A DNA stretch of 51,794 bases from Phycisphaerales bacterium (lineage in GTDB: Bacteria; Planctomycetota; Phycisphaerae; Phycisphaerales; UBA1924). The notes under the pieces are model-generated. The model made no database searches. It was not told the DNA's origin and worked only from the letters and a program-made list of their open reading frames with translations. The first letter of the stretch is position 1; every line of letters begins with the position of its first letter. Shown piece by piece: positions 1 to 8,944 of this stretch. The DNA lies in assembly GCA_026647565.1 (NCBI GenBank), contig JAPKGU010000005.1:1-51794 (forward strand), given 5' to 3'. A program made the position numbers and the translations under genes.

Positions 1-190
1 CGGACGTTGGTGGATTCGTGGGGCCGGCGGGGATCGGGTGGATTTTCGGATGGATTGGTGGCGAAAGGGTTGGTTGTGGGGCATGGTAGTTCGTCGGGGC
101 CGGTGGCGGCCCGGCGCGGTCGTTGCCGCGTGTCGGCGGTGCCGGTGGTCTGAACGGTGTGTTGCTCGTGCGGATGGACGGGAGTGAATC

Positions 191-808
191 ATGCGGAATG
201 GTCGTGTGTTCGGTGCGGCGGCGGTTCTCGGCGTGTGCGGCCTGGGTGTGAGCGCGCACCCGCACGGGTATCTGGTTTCGCTGGGGCACACCCACGGCGG
301 GCATCACGACAACAAGCTGTCGATCGAGTTCGACTGGATGATGGCGCACACGATGCACCACTCGATGTTCGGGCTTCCGGGTTTGTCGGAGGACATGCTC
401 TCGTTCGAGGAGATCATTGACGATCCGAACGATGCGCACTGGCACGACGACCTGGCGTTCCTTGCTGAGGGGAGCAAGATCAAGGCCGTCTTCACGCACT
501 TTGATGCGGGCGTCTCGGCGTACGACCCGTTTGACATGGGGACGCAGCTTGGTGCGCCCGGCGCGGAGTTTGCGATCGGGAACGGCGCGACGAACTTCAA
601 CAAGAAGATCATCTGGAACCTGGACCCGAGCGTGCCGGGATTCGACGCGGGCGCGGGCGTGTGGACGGCGTCGTTCTACCTGACCGATTCGTCGGGCACG
701 CACATGGACAGCGAGGTGTACACGATGTCGCTGAAGATGGTGCCGACACCGGGCGCGCTGGCGATGCTCGGCGTTGCGGGGCTGATGGGTGCGCGTCGGC
801 GGCGGTGA
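191..808 (+). CDS. His-rich exported protein with PEP-CTERM-like C-terminal sorting tail
   Basis: This 205-residue protein has a short signal peptide (about residues 1-21, ending SAHPHG). It ends in a sorting signal made of a VPTPGA motif, a hydrophobic stretch (ALAMLGVAGLMGA) and RRRR at the terminus. That layout is known from PEP-CTERM proteins handled by exosortase-type enzymes and implies cell-surface or matrix display. The N-terminal third is very rich in His (HPHG, HTHGGHHD, MMAHTMHHSMFG, DAHWHDD), which suggests metal binding, but no catalytic family is recognised. A GGGAG ribosome site precedes the ATG. The next two genes follow on the same strand with almost no gaps. Specific role unknown. 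Confidence 0.8.
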   Translation: MRNGRVFGAAAVLGVCGLGVSAHPHGYLVSLGHTHGGHHDNKLSIEFDWMMAHTMHHSMFGLPGLSEDMLSFEEIIDDPNDAHWHDDLAFLAEGSKIKAVFTHFDAGVSAYDPFDMGTQLGAPGAEFAIGNGATNFNKKIIWNLDPSVPGFDAGAGVWTASFYLTDSSGTHMDSEVYTMSLKMVPTPGALAMLGVAGLMGARRRR

Positions 809-817
809 GTGGCACAC

Positions 818-1234
818 ATGGCGATCCATCCTGCTGAAGAAGCGATGTTCCGCGCCTTCGCGTTGCCGTCGAAGCGAGAGCGATTGGTGACGGTCTTCGG
901 GAACCCCAGGCGTCGCAAGCAGGCGCTCGACGACCTGAACCATGCTGATCTCTGGGACCCGCGGTACGCCCGGCCCATCGACGGCTGGGCAGCGTCGGCG
1001 CTGGAAGCGCTGCGGGCGGCGGGCGCACCCGCGACCTGCCACGTGATCTCGGATTCCGAGGACATGGACGGCCGAGAGATGGTGTTGGAGGAGGCCGTGG
1101 AGGCGTGTGAGGCGTTCTCGTTCGCGTCGATCGTGTGCTGCATCCCCGGTGTGCTAGCGTTCTTCTGGGATGAAGAGTCAACGCCGCGAGATCGCGTGCT
1201 TCTGTATCGCCCTCGCGAGCGCGTCGCACGCTGA
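818..1234 (+). CDS. conserved hypothetical protein
   Basis: A soluble protein of about 138 residues starting 9 bases after the stop of the upstream gene. An in-frame GTG at 809 is the alternative start. It resembles a family of short uncharacterised bacterial proteins that share a basic segment like PRRRKQALDDL, a DPRYA motif, a GAPATCHVISDSEDMDGRE core and a CIPGVLAF segment near the end; this rests on memory of the pattern, not a search. No signal peptide or membrane segment is visible. Close spacing to both neighbours suggests cotranscription. Function unknown. Confidence 0.7.
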   Translation: MAIHPAEEAMFRAFALPSKRERLVTVFGNPRRRKQALDDLNHADLWDPRYARPIDGWAASALEALRAAGAPATCHVISDSEDMDGREMVLEEAVEACEAFSFASIVCCIPGVLAFFWDEESTPRDRVLLYRPRERVAR

Positions 1235-1269
1235 GTTCGACCGGTGCGGGCGTCGCTCTAGGATTCGGC

Positions 1270-1665
1270 ATGAGCCGCTACGAGCAGTTCCAGCAGTACC
1301 GGGCGCGGATGAACGCGCGGATCACGGGGGATGAGGCGGCGCGGGGCGTCGGGCCGGACGGCGCGGTGCGGGCCGGCGCGACGCTGGTGACCAAGCGGTT
1401 TTTCTCGCTGGATCACCAGACGTATCAGGACGGCGCGCTGCCACTCAAGACAAAGGAGCTGCTCGGGCTGGTGGCGTCGATGGTGCTGCGCTGCGACGAC
1501 TGCATCGCGTACCACATCGACCAGTGCGTCAAGGCGGGGGTGAGCGATGAGGAGTTGTGGGAGGCGTTCGACGTGGCGCTGATTGTGGGCGGGTCGATCG
1601 TGATTCCGCACATGCGACGAGCGGTCGAGTTCCTGGATGAGACGCGGTCTCAGGTGAAGCCATAG
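1270..1665 (+). CDS. carboxymuconolactone decarboxylase / AhpD-like family protein
   Basis: This 131-residue protein fits the AhpD/CMD fold. Its core has Glu63 in KELLGLV, followed by RCDDCIAYH with Cys75 and Cys78 in a CxxC pair and His82 downstream, which is the E...CxxCxxxH proton-relay arrangement of AhpD-type peroxidase partners. Family members act as alkylhydroperoxidase-like reductants or as lactone decarboxylases; the CxxC argues for the redox type. The size is typical for a single-domain member and it should be cytoplasmic. It is the third gene of a tight same-strand run. The physiological substrate cannot be read from the sequence. Confidence 0.88.
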   Translation: MSRYEQFQQYRARMNARITGDEAARGVGPDGAVRAGATLVTKRFFSLDHQTYQDGALPLKTKELLGLVASMVLRCDDCIAYHIDQCVKAGVSDEELWEAFDVALIVGGSIVIPHMRRAVEFLDETRSQVKP

Positions 1666-1906
1666 GTGTCCGCCGCGGATTGCCCAGATTTCCATGACGG
1701 GCGAGGGTTGGGTGTCGCGGGGCCACAGATCTTGGGGATGTGGGTGGAGTTGTGGTCTCGGGCGCGCATAGAGGGCTTCCAGAAGTCTTTTTGTTTATGC
1801 GACGCGCGGGTTCTCGGTCGCGGAGGTATGCTGCGATGTGAAGAGGTGGCGCGCGGTGTGCCGCGCGTTGTTCATCGTGGTTCTCAAGCACTGGAGGTTC
1901 TCAAAC

Positions 1907-3766
1907 ATGCGTCGATCGATTCTTTCCGCCATGATTCTGGCGGCCGGCATGGCCGTGGCCTCGTCGAATTCGTTCGCGGCGCCGTTGGCGCCGGCGTTCA
2001 CCTATCAGGGTGAGATCCAGCGCGCGGGCGCGCCGTACACGGGAACGGCTGACATTCGGTTCACGCTGTTCGACGACGCGGTTGCGGGCGCGCAGGTCGG
2101 CGCGACACAGACGGTCAACAACGTGAACGTGTCGAACGGCGTGTTCACGGTGAACCTGGACTTCGGCGGCGCCGCGTGGGCGACGGGCGAGGCGCGGTAC
2201 ATGCTGATCGAGGTCCGGACGCCGTCGGGGGGGGGCGCGTTCACTGCGATGTCTCCGCGTCAGCCAGTGACGGCGACGCCGGCGGCGATCAACGCGCTGA
2301 GCGGTGCGGCGCCGTTCCTGGTGAAGCCGCAGGGGTCGTCGACCCAAGTGCTGATCGCGCCCAACTCGGTCACGCAGATTCAGCAGTTCAACTTCACGGG
2401 CACGCCTGTCGGCGGCCTGGGCATCAACGGCTCGGGCAGCATGCTGCGCACGCAGAACGGATCCGGATTGCCGACGGTGCTCGCGGGCACGTCGGCGGAC
2501 GAGTCCGGGTTCATCGAGCAGTACACCGACACGGGCGCCATGGCGATCCTGTTCGAGGCCGAGAGCCCCGACTACGGCAAGGCCGGCTACATGCGTCTGG
2601 CGGGCACGTCGGCGGGTGTTTCCGGAGGCGTGATCGAGGTGACCGACAACGACTTCAACACGACCATGCTCGCGACGGGCGGCGCGTCGGGGCAGGGCGC
2701 GAAGTTCTCGCTCTTTGATCCGACCGACGGCACCGAAACCCTCCGCATGTACGGCGAGACTGCCGTTCCGGGCGGCTCGATCTACACCTTCGACGAGAAC
2801 GGAGCTACGGAGTGGGTGCTGGAGCCGGACTTCAGCGGCAACGGCGCGTTCATGCTCCTCAACAACCCCGACGGCGGCGTGCTCTATATGGAGTCCGATC
2901 TCGCCGGTGATCCGGCGATTTCCCTGTTCGGCACCACGTCCAGCTTCTTTGTGGGCGGCGCCTCGGTCGGCAACGACGCCGTGCAGCTCACGAACAACGC
3001 GGTGAGCTCGGCCGAGATGCTCAACGAGCCGGGCATCGCGAACACGCAGGGTGGGTTCATCGCGATCCCGACATCGCCCAGCTCGGTCATGTCTCGCTCC
3101 ATCACCGTGCCCGCGGCGGGCTTCGTGGTCGCCCTCCTTGACGGCGATACCGGCGTGAGCCACGTCGCCGGGTCGGGCAACTCCTCGGTGAGCTGGTACA
3201 TCGACGACGTCGCGGGCGGCACCGGCTCCGGCGAGGACGACATGCTCTGGTTCCTGCCGTCCGCTTCGCCGACCGGCACGTACGACTTCGCGACCTCGAG
3301 CCACGCGGTGTTCGCGGTTCCCGGCCCGGGCACCTACACGTACCACGTGAATATGGACCGCAGCGCCAACCTGGTGACCGCGTTCCTGTTCGACGGGCAG
3401 TTCACGCTCATGTACTTCCCGACGGCCTATGGCACCACCGACCCGAGTCTCACGGGGCCGACGATGCGAGGGACACCGACGGGGAACACCGGCGTGGCGA
3501 TCCGCGGGCCGCAGACGCCGGCGGAGATCGCGGCCGAGCGTGCGCAGTCCCAGGGCTCCAACATGGCCCGCGTCCAGGCCGAGATGGCGGCGATGCGGGC
3601 CGAGATGGCCGAGTTGCGCGCCATGATGGCGAACAACCCGAACATCAAGGCGATGAACGCCAAGGACGCGCCGAAGGCCACGAAGGCCCCGGCGGGCGCG
3701 CCCGAGTCCAACAGTGTTCCGGTGGCCGACGCGGGCGAGGTCGACGCCCCGGCCGGCGGTCGGTGA
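1907..3766 (+). CDS. exported beta-rich protein with C-terminal coiled coil
   Basis: The protein has about 619 residues. I start it at ATG 1907, which has CTGGAGG nine bases upstream and opens a good signal peptide (MRRSILSAMILAAGMAVASS, cleaved near SFAAP). An upstream in-frame start at 1838 would bury that signal. The mature protein opens with FTYQGEIQRAGAPYTG, a segment seen at the start of many planctomycete exported proteins of unknown function. It continues as a Gly/Ser/Thr-rich, probably beta-structured region. Residues about 525-580 form a heptad-like Ala/Met/Glu coiled coil (QAEMAAMRAEMAELRAMM), followed by an Ala/Pro-rich tail. No anchor motif is visible. A run of nine G lies within the gene at 2227-2235. 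Function unknown. Confidence 0.75.
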   Translation: MRRSILSAMILAAGMAVASSNSFAAPLAPAFTYQGEIQRAGAPYTGTADIRFTLFDDAVAGAQVGATQTVNNVNVSNGVFTVNLDFGGAAWATGEARYMLIEVRTPSGGGAFTAMSPRQPVTATPAAINALSGAAPFLVKPQGSSTQVLIAPNSVTQIQQFNFTGTPVGGLGINGSGSMLRTQNGSGLPTVLAGTSADESGFIEQYTDTGAMAILFEAESPDYGKAGYMRLAGTSAGVSGGVIEVTDNDFNTTMLATGGASGQGAKFSLFDPTDGTETLRMYGETAVPGGSIYTFDENGATEWVLEPDFSGNGAFMLLNNPDGGVLYMESDLAGDPAISLFGTTSSFFVGGASVGNDAVQLTNNAVSSAEMLNEPGIANTQGGFIAIPTSPSSVMSRSITVPAAGFVVALLDGDTGVSHVAGSGNSSVSWYIDDVAGGTGSGEDDMLWFLPSASPTGTYDFATSSHAVFAVPGPGTYTYHVNMDRSANLVTAFLFDGQFTLMYFPTAYGTTDPSLTGPTMRGTPTGNTGVAIRGPQTPAEIAAERAQSQGSNMARVQAEMAAMRAEMAELRAMMANNPNIKAMNAKDAPKATKAPAGAPESNSVPVADAGEVDAPAGGR

Positions 3767-3805
3767 TCGGAGTCTGTGGTCCATCCACACATAAAGGAGA
3801 ACACC

Positions 3806-4249
3806 ATGAGACTCATCAACGCATCACGGCTGACGGGCGCAGGGCTGGCGCTTGCGGTTCTTGCCGCGGCGGCTCAGGCGGCGCCGCCGGTCATCACACG
3901 GAGCGTCATCAGCTCCGGCGGTCGGAGGTCGAACGGCGGTCCGTTCACGATCACGGGGACGATCGGGCAGGCGGCGGCTGGGCCGGTGCTTGGGCCGATG
4001 GTCGGGGGACCGTTCGTGCACCGGGCGGGCTTCTGGCCGGGCGATGGTCCGATCCAGTGCCTGTCGGACTATGACCTGAACGGGATCGTGGACATCATCG
4101 ACTTCCTGAACTTCATCGAGGACTTCAGCGTGTGCGAGATCCAGCCCGCGCCGTGCGGATCGTTCGGCGATCCGGACATCGACGGGGACGGGTTCATCGA
4201 CATCCTGGACTTCCTGATCTTCCTCGACACGTTCAGCAACGGGTGCTGA
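3806..4249 (+). CDS. small exported protein with GC-type dockerin tail
   Basis: A 147-residue protein starting at ATG 3806, five bases after AAGGAGA. It has a signal peptide (to about AAAAQAAPP), then a short linker domain (VITRSVISSGG...ITGTIGQ) common at the start of planctomycete exported proteins. The C-terminal half is a dockerin-like pair of EF-hand loops, DYDLNGIVDIIDFL and DIDGDGFIDILDFL. The protein ends in NGC, which marks it as a GC-type dockerin-anchored protein. The Asp/Asn pattern predicts calcium binding. Nothing but the anchor module is large enough to be an enzyme, so it may be structural. It lies 39 bases downstream of the previous gene and upstream of a strong terminator. 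Confidence 0.82.
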   Translation: MRLINASRLTGAGLALAVLAAAAQAAPPVITRSVISSGGRRSNGGPFTITGTIGQAAAGPVLGPMVGGPFVHRAGFWPGDGPIQCLSDYDLNGIVDIIDFLNFIEDFSVCEIQPAPCGSFGDPDIDGDGFIDILDFLIFLDTFSNGC

Positions 4250-4270
4250 GCGATCGTTGGATCGAGCGAC

Positions 4271-4310
4271 GAGGGGGCCGCGTGCGGACGCGGCCCTCTT
4301 CATTTTTGGT
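4271..4310 (+). terminator. Rho-independent terminator
   Basis: The inverted repeat GGGCCGCGT / ACGCGGCCC encloses the loop GCGG at 4275-4296. The stem can be lengthened to 4271-4300 with two G-U pairs. A TTTTT run follows at 4303-4307. It lies 22 bases after the stop codon of the dockerin gene. Confidence 0.85.
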
Positions 4311-4427
4311 CGGGGGTTCATGGGGCGCGTGGTCGTGGGGATGGGTCGGGGATTGCGCGGGTGAGGGATTGCTGTGGTGGGGGGAGGGATTGTGGGCGGC
4401 GTGCGGGTCGGCTATTGTCCCGGCTCA

Positions 4428-6983
4428 GTGAGCACGCGAACGAGGCCTGTCTCGGGCCGGGTCATGTCGGTGTTGGTAGCGGGCGTCCTGTCGGCGCTGC
4501 CGGTGTGCCATGGCTGGGGGCAGCAGCGGGCGCCGGTGGCGGTGGCGTCGGACCCATTGGCGTACGACGGGCGTCCGGTGCGTGGGATCGTGATCCAGAA
4601 GCCGGTGGTGCGTGACGGGACGGTCGCGTTCGAAGCGTTGGACAAGGAGACGGAGGAGCTGGCGCGCCGGAACATCCGGCTGGAGCGCGGGCGTCCGTAT
4701 CGGCAGGTTGTGGCGACGGAGGACGTGACGCGTCTGAACCGGCTGGGGCGATTCCGGCGGATCGAGAGCCGCGTGCAGCTGATGGATGACGGCAGCGTGA
4801 CGGTGTTCTTCGACCTGCAGCCGCAGCCGATCGTGAAAGACGTGCAGGTGGTGGGGAACACGCGTTTCAACGACGGGAAGATCCTTGAGCAGGTGGAGGT
4901 GGTGGTGGGGACGCCCGTGGACCGGCTGGTGCTGGACCGGGCGTCGCGTCGCGTGCAGGACATGTACCGCGCGAAGGGGTATTACCTGGCTCAGGTCTCG
5001 TGGGACGAGAAGGAGCTGGAGGAGCAGGAGATCGTGCTCTTTCGGGTGCGGGAGGGTGAGCGGGTCAAGATCGCGGAGATCCGGTACGCGGGGAATCTCT
5101 CGTACAAGCCCGACGAGCTGGTTTCGGCGGTGAAATCGCGTCCATCGTTTCCGCTCCTGAAGACGGGGCAGATCGACGACGATCAGCTGGCGGCGGACAC
5201 GCGCGGGCTGATCGAGTTCTATCGGGATCGCGGGTACCTGGACGTGGAGGTGGCGCCGAGCGTTCTGATGGCGCCGAACGGGCGCGAGGCGGTCGTGACG
5301 TTTGAGATCTCGGAGGGGCGTCTCTACACGCTCCGCGAGGTCAAGGTGATCTATCCGGACCTCTCGCGCACGTTTGCGACGGAGGAGGAGGCGCGTGCGG
5401 CGGTGGGGCCGCTGGAGCGCGTGATGAGAGACCCGTTCGATCCGCGCGGGTGGCTGGTGTGCTCCGACGGGCACTTCAGCGCCGAGCAGGTGATCGGGTT
5501 GATGAAGGTGAAGCCGGGGGATGCGTACTCGCTGAAGAAGGTGAACGAGTCGGTGGAGGCGATCCGCGAGGCGTACGGGCAGATGGGGTACGCGGACGCG
5601 GGCGTGCGTCGCTACGACCCGCGTTCGACGCAGACGCCGGAGGTCGACCTGCTGGTGACGATCCGCGAGGGACCGAGGTACAAGACCGGGGTCGTGGAGG
5701 TGCAGGGGAACGACCTCACGAAGCAGAACGTGATCATGCGTCAGGTGGAGGTGAAGCCGGATCGCCCGCTGGACACAACGGCGATCGCGGAGTCGGAGCG
5801 CCGGATCACGCAGACGCGCCTGTTCGATGCGAGCGGATCTCCGGTCAAGGTGACGCCGCAGAGACCGGACCAGCAGGACCCGGTGTACCGGGACGTGCTG
5901 GTTGAGGTGACGGAGACGAACACGGGGTCGCTGGGGTTCGGCGTGGTGACGAGCTCGGACTCGGGCGTCGCGGGGAGCATCTCCCTGACGCAGCGGAACT
6001 TCGACGTGTTCGACACGCCGGACACGGCGAGCGAGCTCTTCTCGGGTCGGGCGTTTCGCGGCGCGGGTCAGACGTTCCGGCTGGAGGCGTTGCCGGGCAC
6101 GGAGGTGCAGAACTACTCGATCTCGCTGTCGGACCCGGCGCTGCTGGATTCTGACTATTCGGCGTCGGTGTCGGGCTTCTACAGGAACCGCGACTACAGC
6201 GACTACGACGAGGAGCGCTACGGGACGAGACTGGGTTTCGGCCGCCGGTTCGGGACGCGATGGAACGGATCGCTGAACATGCGGCTTGAGTCGGTGGAGT
6301 TGTCGGACATCGACAGCGACCAGCCGACGGAGGTCTTTGAGTTCGCGGACCAGGCGTTCGTGACCGGCCTTGGGGCCTCGCTGACCCGCTCGACGTATGA
6401 CAACGTGTTCCGTCCCTCAAAGGGGACGAGGGTGGTGCTCTCGGCGGAGCAGGTGGGGCTGCTCGGCGGCGACTATGACTTCACGAAGATGGGGGGGGAG
6501 TACACGACGTACTTCAAGATCCGCGAGGATGCGCTGGGCCGGAAGACGATCCTGTCGCTCAACCTGAACTCGAGCTACATCCCGCAGGACCGGAGCGACG
6601 TCCCGGTGTACGAGCGGTACTACCTCGGCGGACGCTCGTTCCGCGGGTTCGATTTCCGCACCGTCTCTCCGAAGGGGATCCGGGCGGACAACGGTGAGCC
6701 ATCGGACGATCCGGTGGGCGGGCTGTGGCTGTTCTTCGCGGGCGCGGAGGTCAAGCAGCCGGTCTTCGGCGACATGATCTCGGTCGTGGGGTTCGTGGAC
6801 AGCGGCACGGTGCTGATCGAGCCGGGGCTTGAGGACTATCGCGTGTCGGTTGGCCTGGGCCTGCGGCTGTACATCCCGCAGTTGTCGCCGTTCGACCTGG
6901 CGTTCGACTTCGGGTTCCCGATCCTCAAGGAGGATGGGGACGACGAGCAGCTGTTCTCGTTCTCGATCGATCTGCCGTTCTGA
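4428..6983 (+). CDS. bamA: outer membrane protein assembly factor BamA
   Basis: BamA inserts beta-barrel proteins into the outer membrane. This 851-residue homologue begins, in my choice, at GTG 4428, which gives a basic n-region and a hydrophobic core (VMSVLVAGVLSALPVC); ATG 4464 is the alternative. Several POTRA domains follow, with recognisable starts at PIVKDVQVVGNTRF (about residue 135), VKIAEIRYAGNLSY (about 212) and YKTGVVEVQGNDLT (about 417). The 16-stranded barrel covers roughly residues 490-851. It carries the loop-6 motif GGRSFRGFD near residue 734, a variant of the VRGF/Y signature, and ends in a terminal Phe (FSFSIDLPF), the usual beta-signal. A run of eight G lies at 6491-6498. 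It converges with gltX 64 bases away. Confidence 0.93.
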   Translation: MSTRTRPVSGRVMSVLVAGVLSALPVCHGWGQQRAPVAVASDPLAYDGRPVRGIVIQKPVVRDGTVAFEALDKETEELARRNIRLERGRPYRQVVATEDVTRLNRLGRFRRIESRVQLMDDGSVTVFFDLQPQPIVKDVQVVGNTRFNDGKILEQVEVVVGTPVDRLVLDRASRRVQDMYRAKGYYLAQVSWDEKELEEQEIVLFRVREGERVKIAEIRYAGNLSYKPDELVSAVKSRPSFPLLKTGQIDDDQLAADTRGLIEFYRDRGYLDVEVAPSVLMAPNGREAVVTFEISEGRLYTLREVKVIYPDLSRTFATEEEARAAVGPLERVMRDPFDPRGWLVCSDGHFSAEQVIGLMKVKPGDAYSLKKVNESVEAIREAYGQMGYADAGVRRYDPRSTQTPEVDLLVTIREGPRYKTGVVEVQGNDLTKQNVIMRQVEVKPDRPLDTTAIAESERRITQTRLFDASGSPVKVTPQRPDQQDPVYRDVLVEVTETNTGSLGFGVVTSSDSGVAGSISLTQRNFDVFDTPDTASELFSGRAFRGAGQTFRLEALPGTEVQNYSISLSDPALLDSDYSASVSGFYRNRDYSDYDEERYGTRLGFGRRFGTRWNGSLNMRLESVELSDIDSDQPTEVFEFADQAFVTGLGASLTRSTYDNVFRPSKGTRVVLSAEQVGLLGGDYDFTKMGGEYTTYFKIREDALGRKTILSLNLNSSYIPQDRSDVPVYERYYLGGRSFRGFDFRTVSPKGIRADNGEPSDDPVGGLWLFFAGAEVKQPVFGDMISVVGFVDSGTVLIEPGLEDYRVSVGLGLRLYIPQLSPFDLAFDFGFPILKEDGDDEQLFSFSIDLPF

Positions 6984-7047
6984 AGCGAGTCGGGCATGGG
7001 CGCGGGCATGGGCGCGGCGCGTCCCGGCGCGGCGATCCGTGGCGGGT

Positions 7048-8817
7048 TCATGCCCGCGTGACGGTGTCGAGGCAGCGACGGATTCGGGCGAGCGTGCCGT
7101 CGCGGCCGAGGATCGCGAGGGTGGCGCCGAGGGGTGGTGAGACGGCGGCGCCCGTGACGGCGACGCGGAGGGGCTGCGCGACCTTGCCCATGCCCAGGCC
7201 GGTGTCGGTCGCGTGGGCGTCGAGCAGCGCGTCGATCGACGCGACGTCGAAGGCAGGGAGGGCCTGGAGCTTCGGCGCAAGGGCGCGGAGCGTCGCGAGG
7301 CCGGCGCCGTCGTCGGCCTTCAGGTGCTTCTCAACGTCCTTGGGGTTGAACGCGTAGGCATCGTCGTCGACCATGGCGAAGGAGACGAGGGGGCGGACGT
7401 CCTTGAGCGTGCGGCAGCGGCCCTTGATCGCGCCGGCGACGAGTTTCAGCCGTTCGATGCCGAGGCGCTCGAGCGTCTCGACGTCGTCGCGCCGCGCCCA
7501 CGCGGCCCAGCGGGTGAGGAACTCCTCGTCGCTGAGCTGCGCGATCGCATCCTGATTGAAGGCGATGAGCTTGGCGCGGTCGAACTTGGAGGCGCTCTTG
7601 CCGACGCGATCGAAGGCGAACTTCTCGACGAGGTAGCCCGTGTCGAAGCGTTCGAGGTCCTTGCCGTCGGGGCCTTTCTCGCCGGGGTTCCAGCCGAGGA
7701 GGGCGATGTAGTTGAGGACGGCGTCGGGGAGGTAACCGCTGCGCCGGAAGTCGTCGACGGCGATCTCGGGGAGCTCGACGCCGATGACGGAGGCCAGGTC
7801 CTCCAGGGCGTGGGTCTCGAGCTGGCGGGCTTTGTCGCCGAGCCACTGCTCGAAGTCGGCGGGTGAGAGGGCGTCGAAGCGGGGGAGCGGCCGCGCGTTG
7901 GCTCGCGCGCGAACATCGTCGGCGGTCTTGATGTTGAGTTCGCGGCACTTGGCGCGGGCGGCCTTGTCGCGATCGCGCTTGGACATCTTGCTGTTGTCCT
8001 GGTTGGCGATCACGGTCAGGTGCGCGAACTTCGGGATGCGGAAGGTCCGGTTGGTCGTCTGGTTGACAAGCGCCCGCATGAGCGCGACGTGGCGCGGCGT
8101 GTTGTTGAGGTGCTCCTGGCCGCGCATGATGTGGGTGGTGCCCATGAGCTCGTCGTCGATGACGACGGCGAAGTGATAGGTGGGGAAGCCGTCGGCCTTG
8201 CGGATGACGAAGTCGTCGAGCTCGTCGTTGGAGACGGTGATGTCGCCGAGGACCTCATCGCGGAAGTCGATCGGAGTCGCGGGCATCTTGAAGCGGATGG
8301 GGCAGGGCTCGCCGGACCTCATGCGGGCGAGCGCGGCGTCGCGGTTGTAGTCGGCGGCCCGACGGTAGACGAACGTGCGCTTCTCCTTCTCGGCGAGCTG
8401 GCGCATCGCGGCGAGGGCTTCGGGCGTGTCGAAGGCGGGGTAGGCCAGGTCGCGCTCGACGAGCCAGTCGACGTACGAGTCATAGATGTCGCGCCGATCG
8501 GACTGGTAGAAGGAGCCGACGGAGCGCGGGTTGCCGCCCAGGGTGGTGGTCGTGCCGTCGGCGTTCTCGCGCTTGAAGACGGGGCCTTCATCCCAGTCGA
8601 TGCCGAGCCAGGCGAGGTCTTCGAGGATTCCTCGGCTGGCGGCTTCGCTGGAGCGCTTCTGGTCGGTGTCCTCGATGCGGAGGAGGAAGGCGCCGTTGTG
8701 TCTGCGGGCGTAGGCCCAGCAGAAGAGGGCGGTGCGTGCCCCGCCGATGTGGAGGTGTCCGGTGGGAGAGGGTGCGAAGCGTGTGATGACGGGGGGCGCG
8801 GAGGGGGTGGAGGTCAT
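7048..8817 (-). CDS. gltX: glutamyl-tRNA synthetase
   Basis: This class I aminoacyl-tRNA synthetase charges tRNA-Glu. The N-terminal TRFAPSPTGHLHIGGART contains the HIGH motif (HLHIGG, residues 21-26). LLRIEDTDQKR is the conserved block after it, and KMSKR lies near residue 277. At 589 residues it is about 100 longer than common bacterial GltX. Much of the extra length is a segment of about 65 residues, rich in Ala and charged residues, inserted right after KMSKR and before the conserved DDFRRSGYLPDAVLNYIALLGW-like block. The C-terminal anticodon-binding region is intact. Whether it is discriminating or not cannot be told from the sequence. Confidence 0.95.
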   Translation of the reverse strand: MTSTPSAPPVITRFAPSPTGHLHIGGARTALFCWAYARRHNGAFLLRIEDTDQKRSSEAASRGILEDLAWLGIDWDEGPVFKRENADGTTTTLGGNPRSVGSFYQSDRRDIYDSYVDWLVERDLAYPAFDTPEALAAMRQLAEKEKRTFVYRRAADYNRDAALARMRSGEPCPIRFKMPATPIDFRDEVLGDITVSNDELDDFVIRKADGFPTYHFAVVIDDELMGTTHIMRGQEHLNNTPRHVALMRALVNQTTNRTFRIPKFAHLTVIANQDNSKMSKRDRDKAARAKCRELNIKTADDVRARANARPLPRFDALSPADFEQWLGDKARQLETHALEDLASVIGVELPEIAVDDFRRSGYLPDAVLNYIALLGWNPGEKGPDGKDLERFDTGYLVEKFAFDRVGKSASKFDRAKLIAFNQDAIAQLSDEEFLTRWAAWARRDDVETLERLGIERLKLVAGAIKGRCRTLKDVRPLVSFAMVDDDAYAFNPKDVEKHLKADDGAGLATLRALAPKLQALPAFDVASIDALLDAHATDTGLGMGKVAQPLRVAVTGAAVSPPLGATLAILGRDGTLARIRRCLDTVTRA

Positions 8818-8865
8818 GGGAGGGAAGCGTAGTGGGACGCGGCGGCGTGTGTGCCCGTGGATGAG

Positions 8866-8897
8866 AAAGAGGCGGCCCCGTGTGGGACCGCCTCTTC
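8866..8897 (-). terminator. Rho-independent terminator (minus strand)
   Basis: A stem AAGAGGCGG / CCGCCTCTT with one internal C-A mismatch and a further CCC/GGG closes over the loop GTGT (8867-8896). Read on the minus strand it follows the stop codon at 8945 by about 48 bases and is trailed by TTTCTC, so it should end the gene at 8945-9547. Confidence 0.65.
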
Positions 8898-8944
8898 AGA
8901 GGGGAATCAGTTGCCATCCAACCTTGAAGCGCTCAGTGAGCGAT

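Noticed and set aside
1901-3790. Open frame of 629 residues antisense to the exported coiled-coil protein
   Set aside because: Low-complexity Arg-rich sequence with no domain; the plus-strand gene has a signal peptide and a ribosome site.
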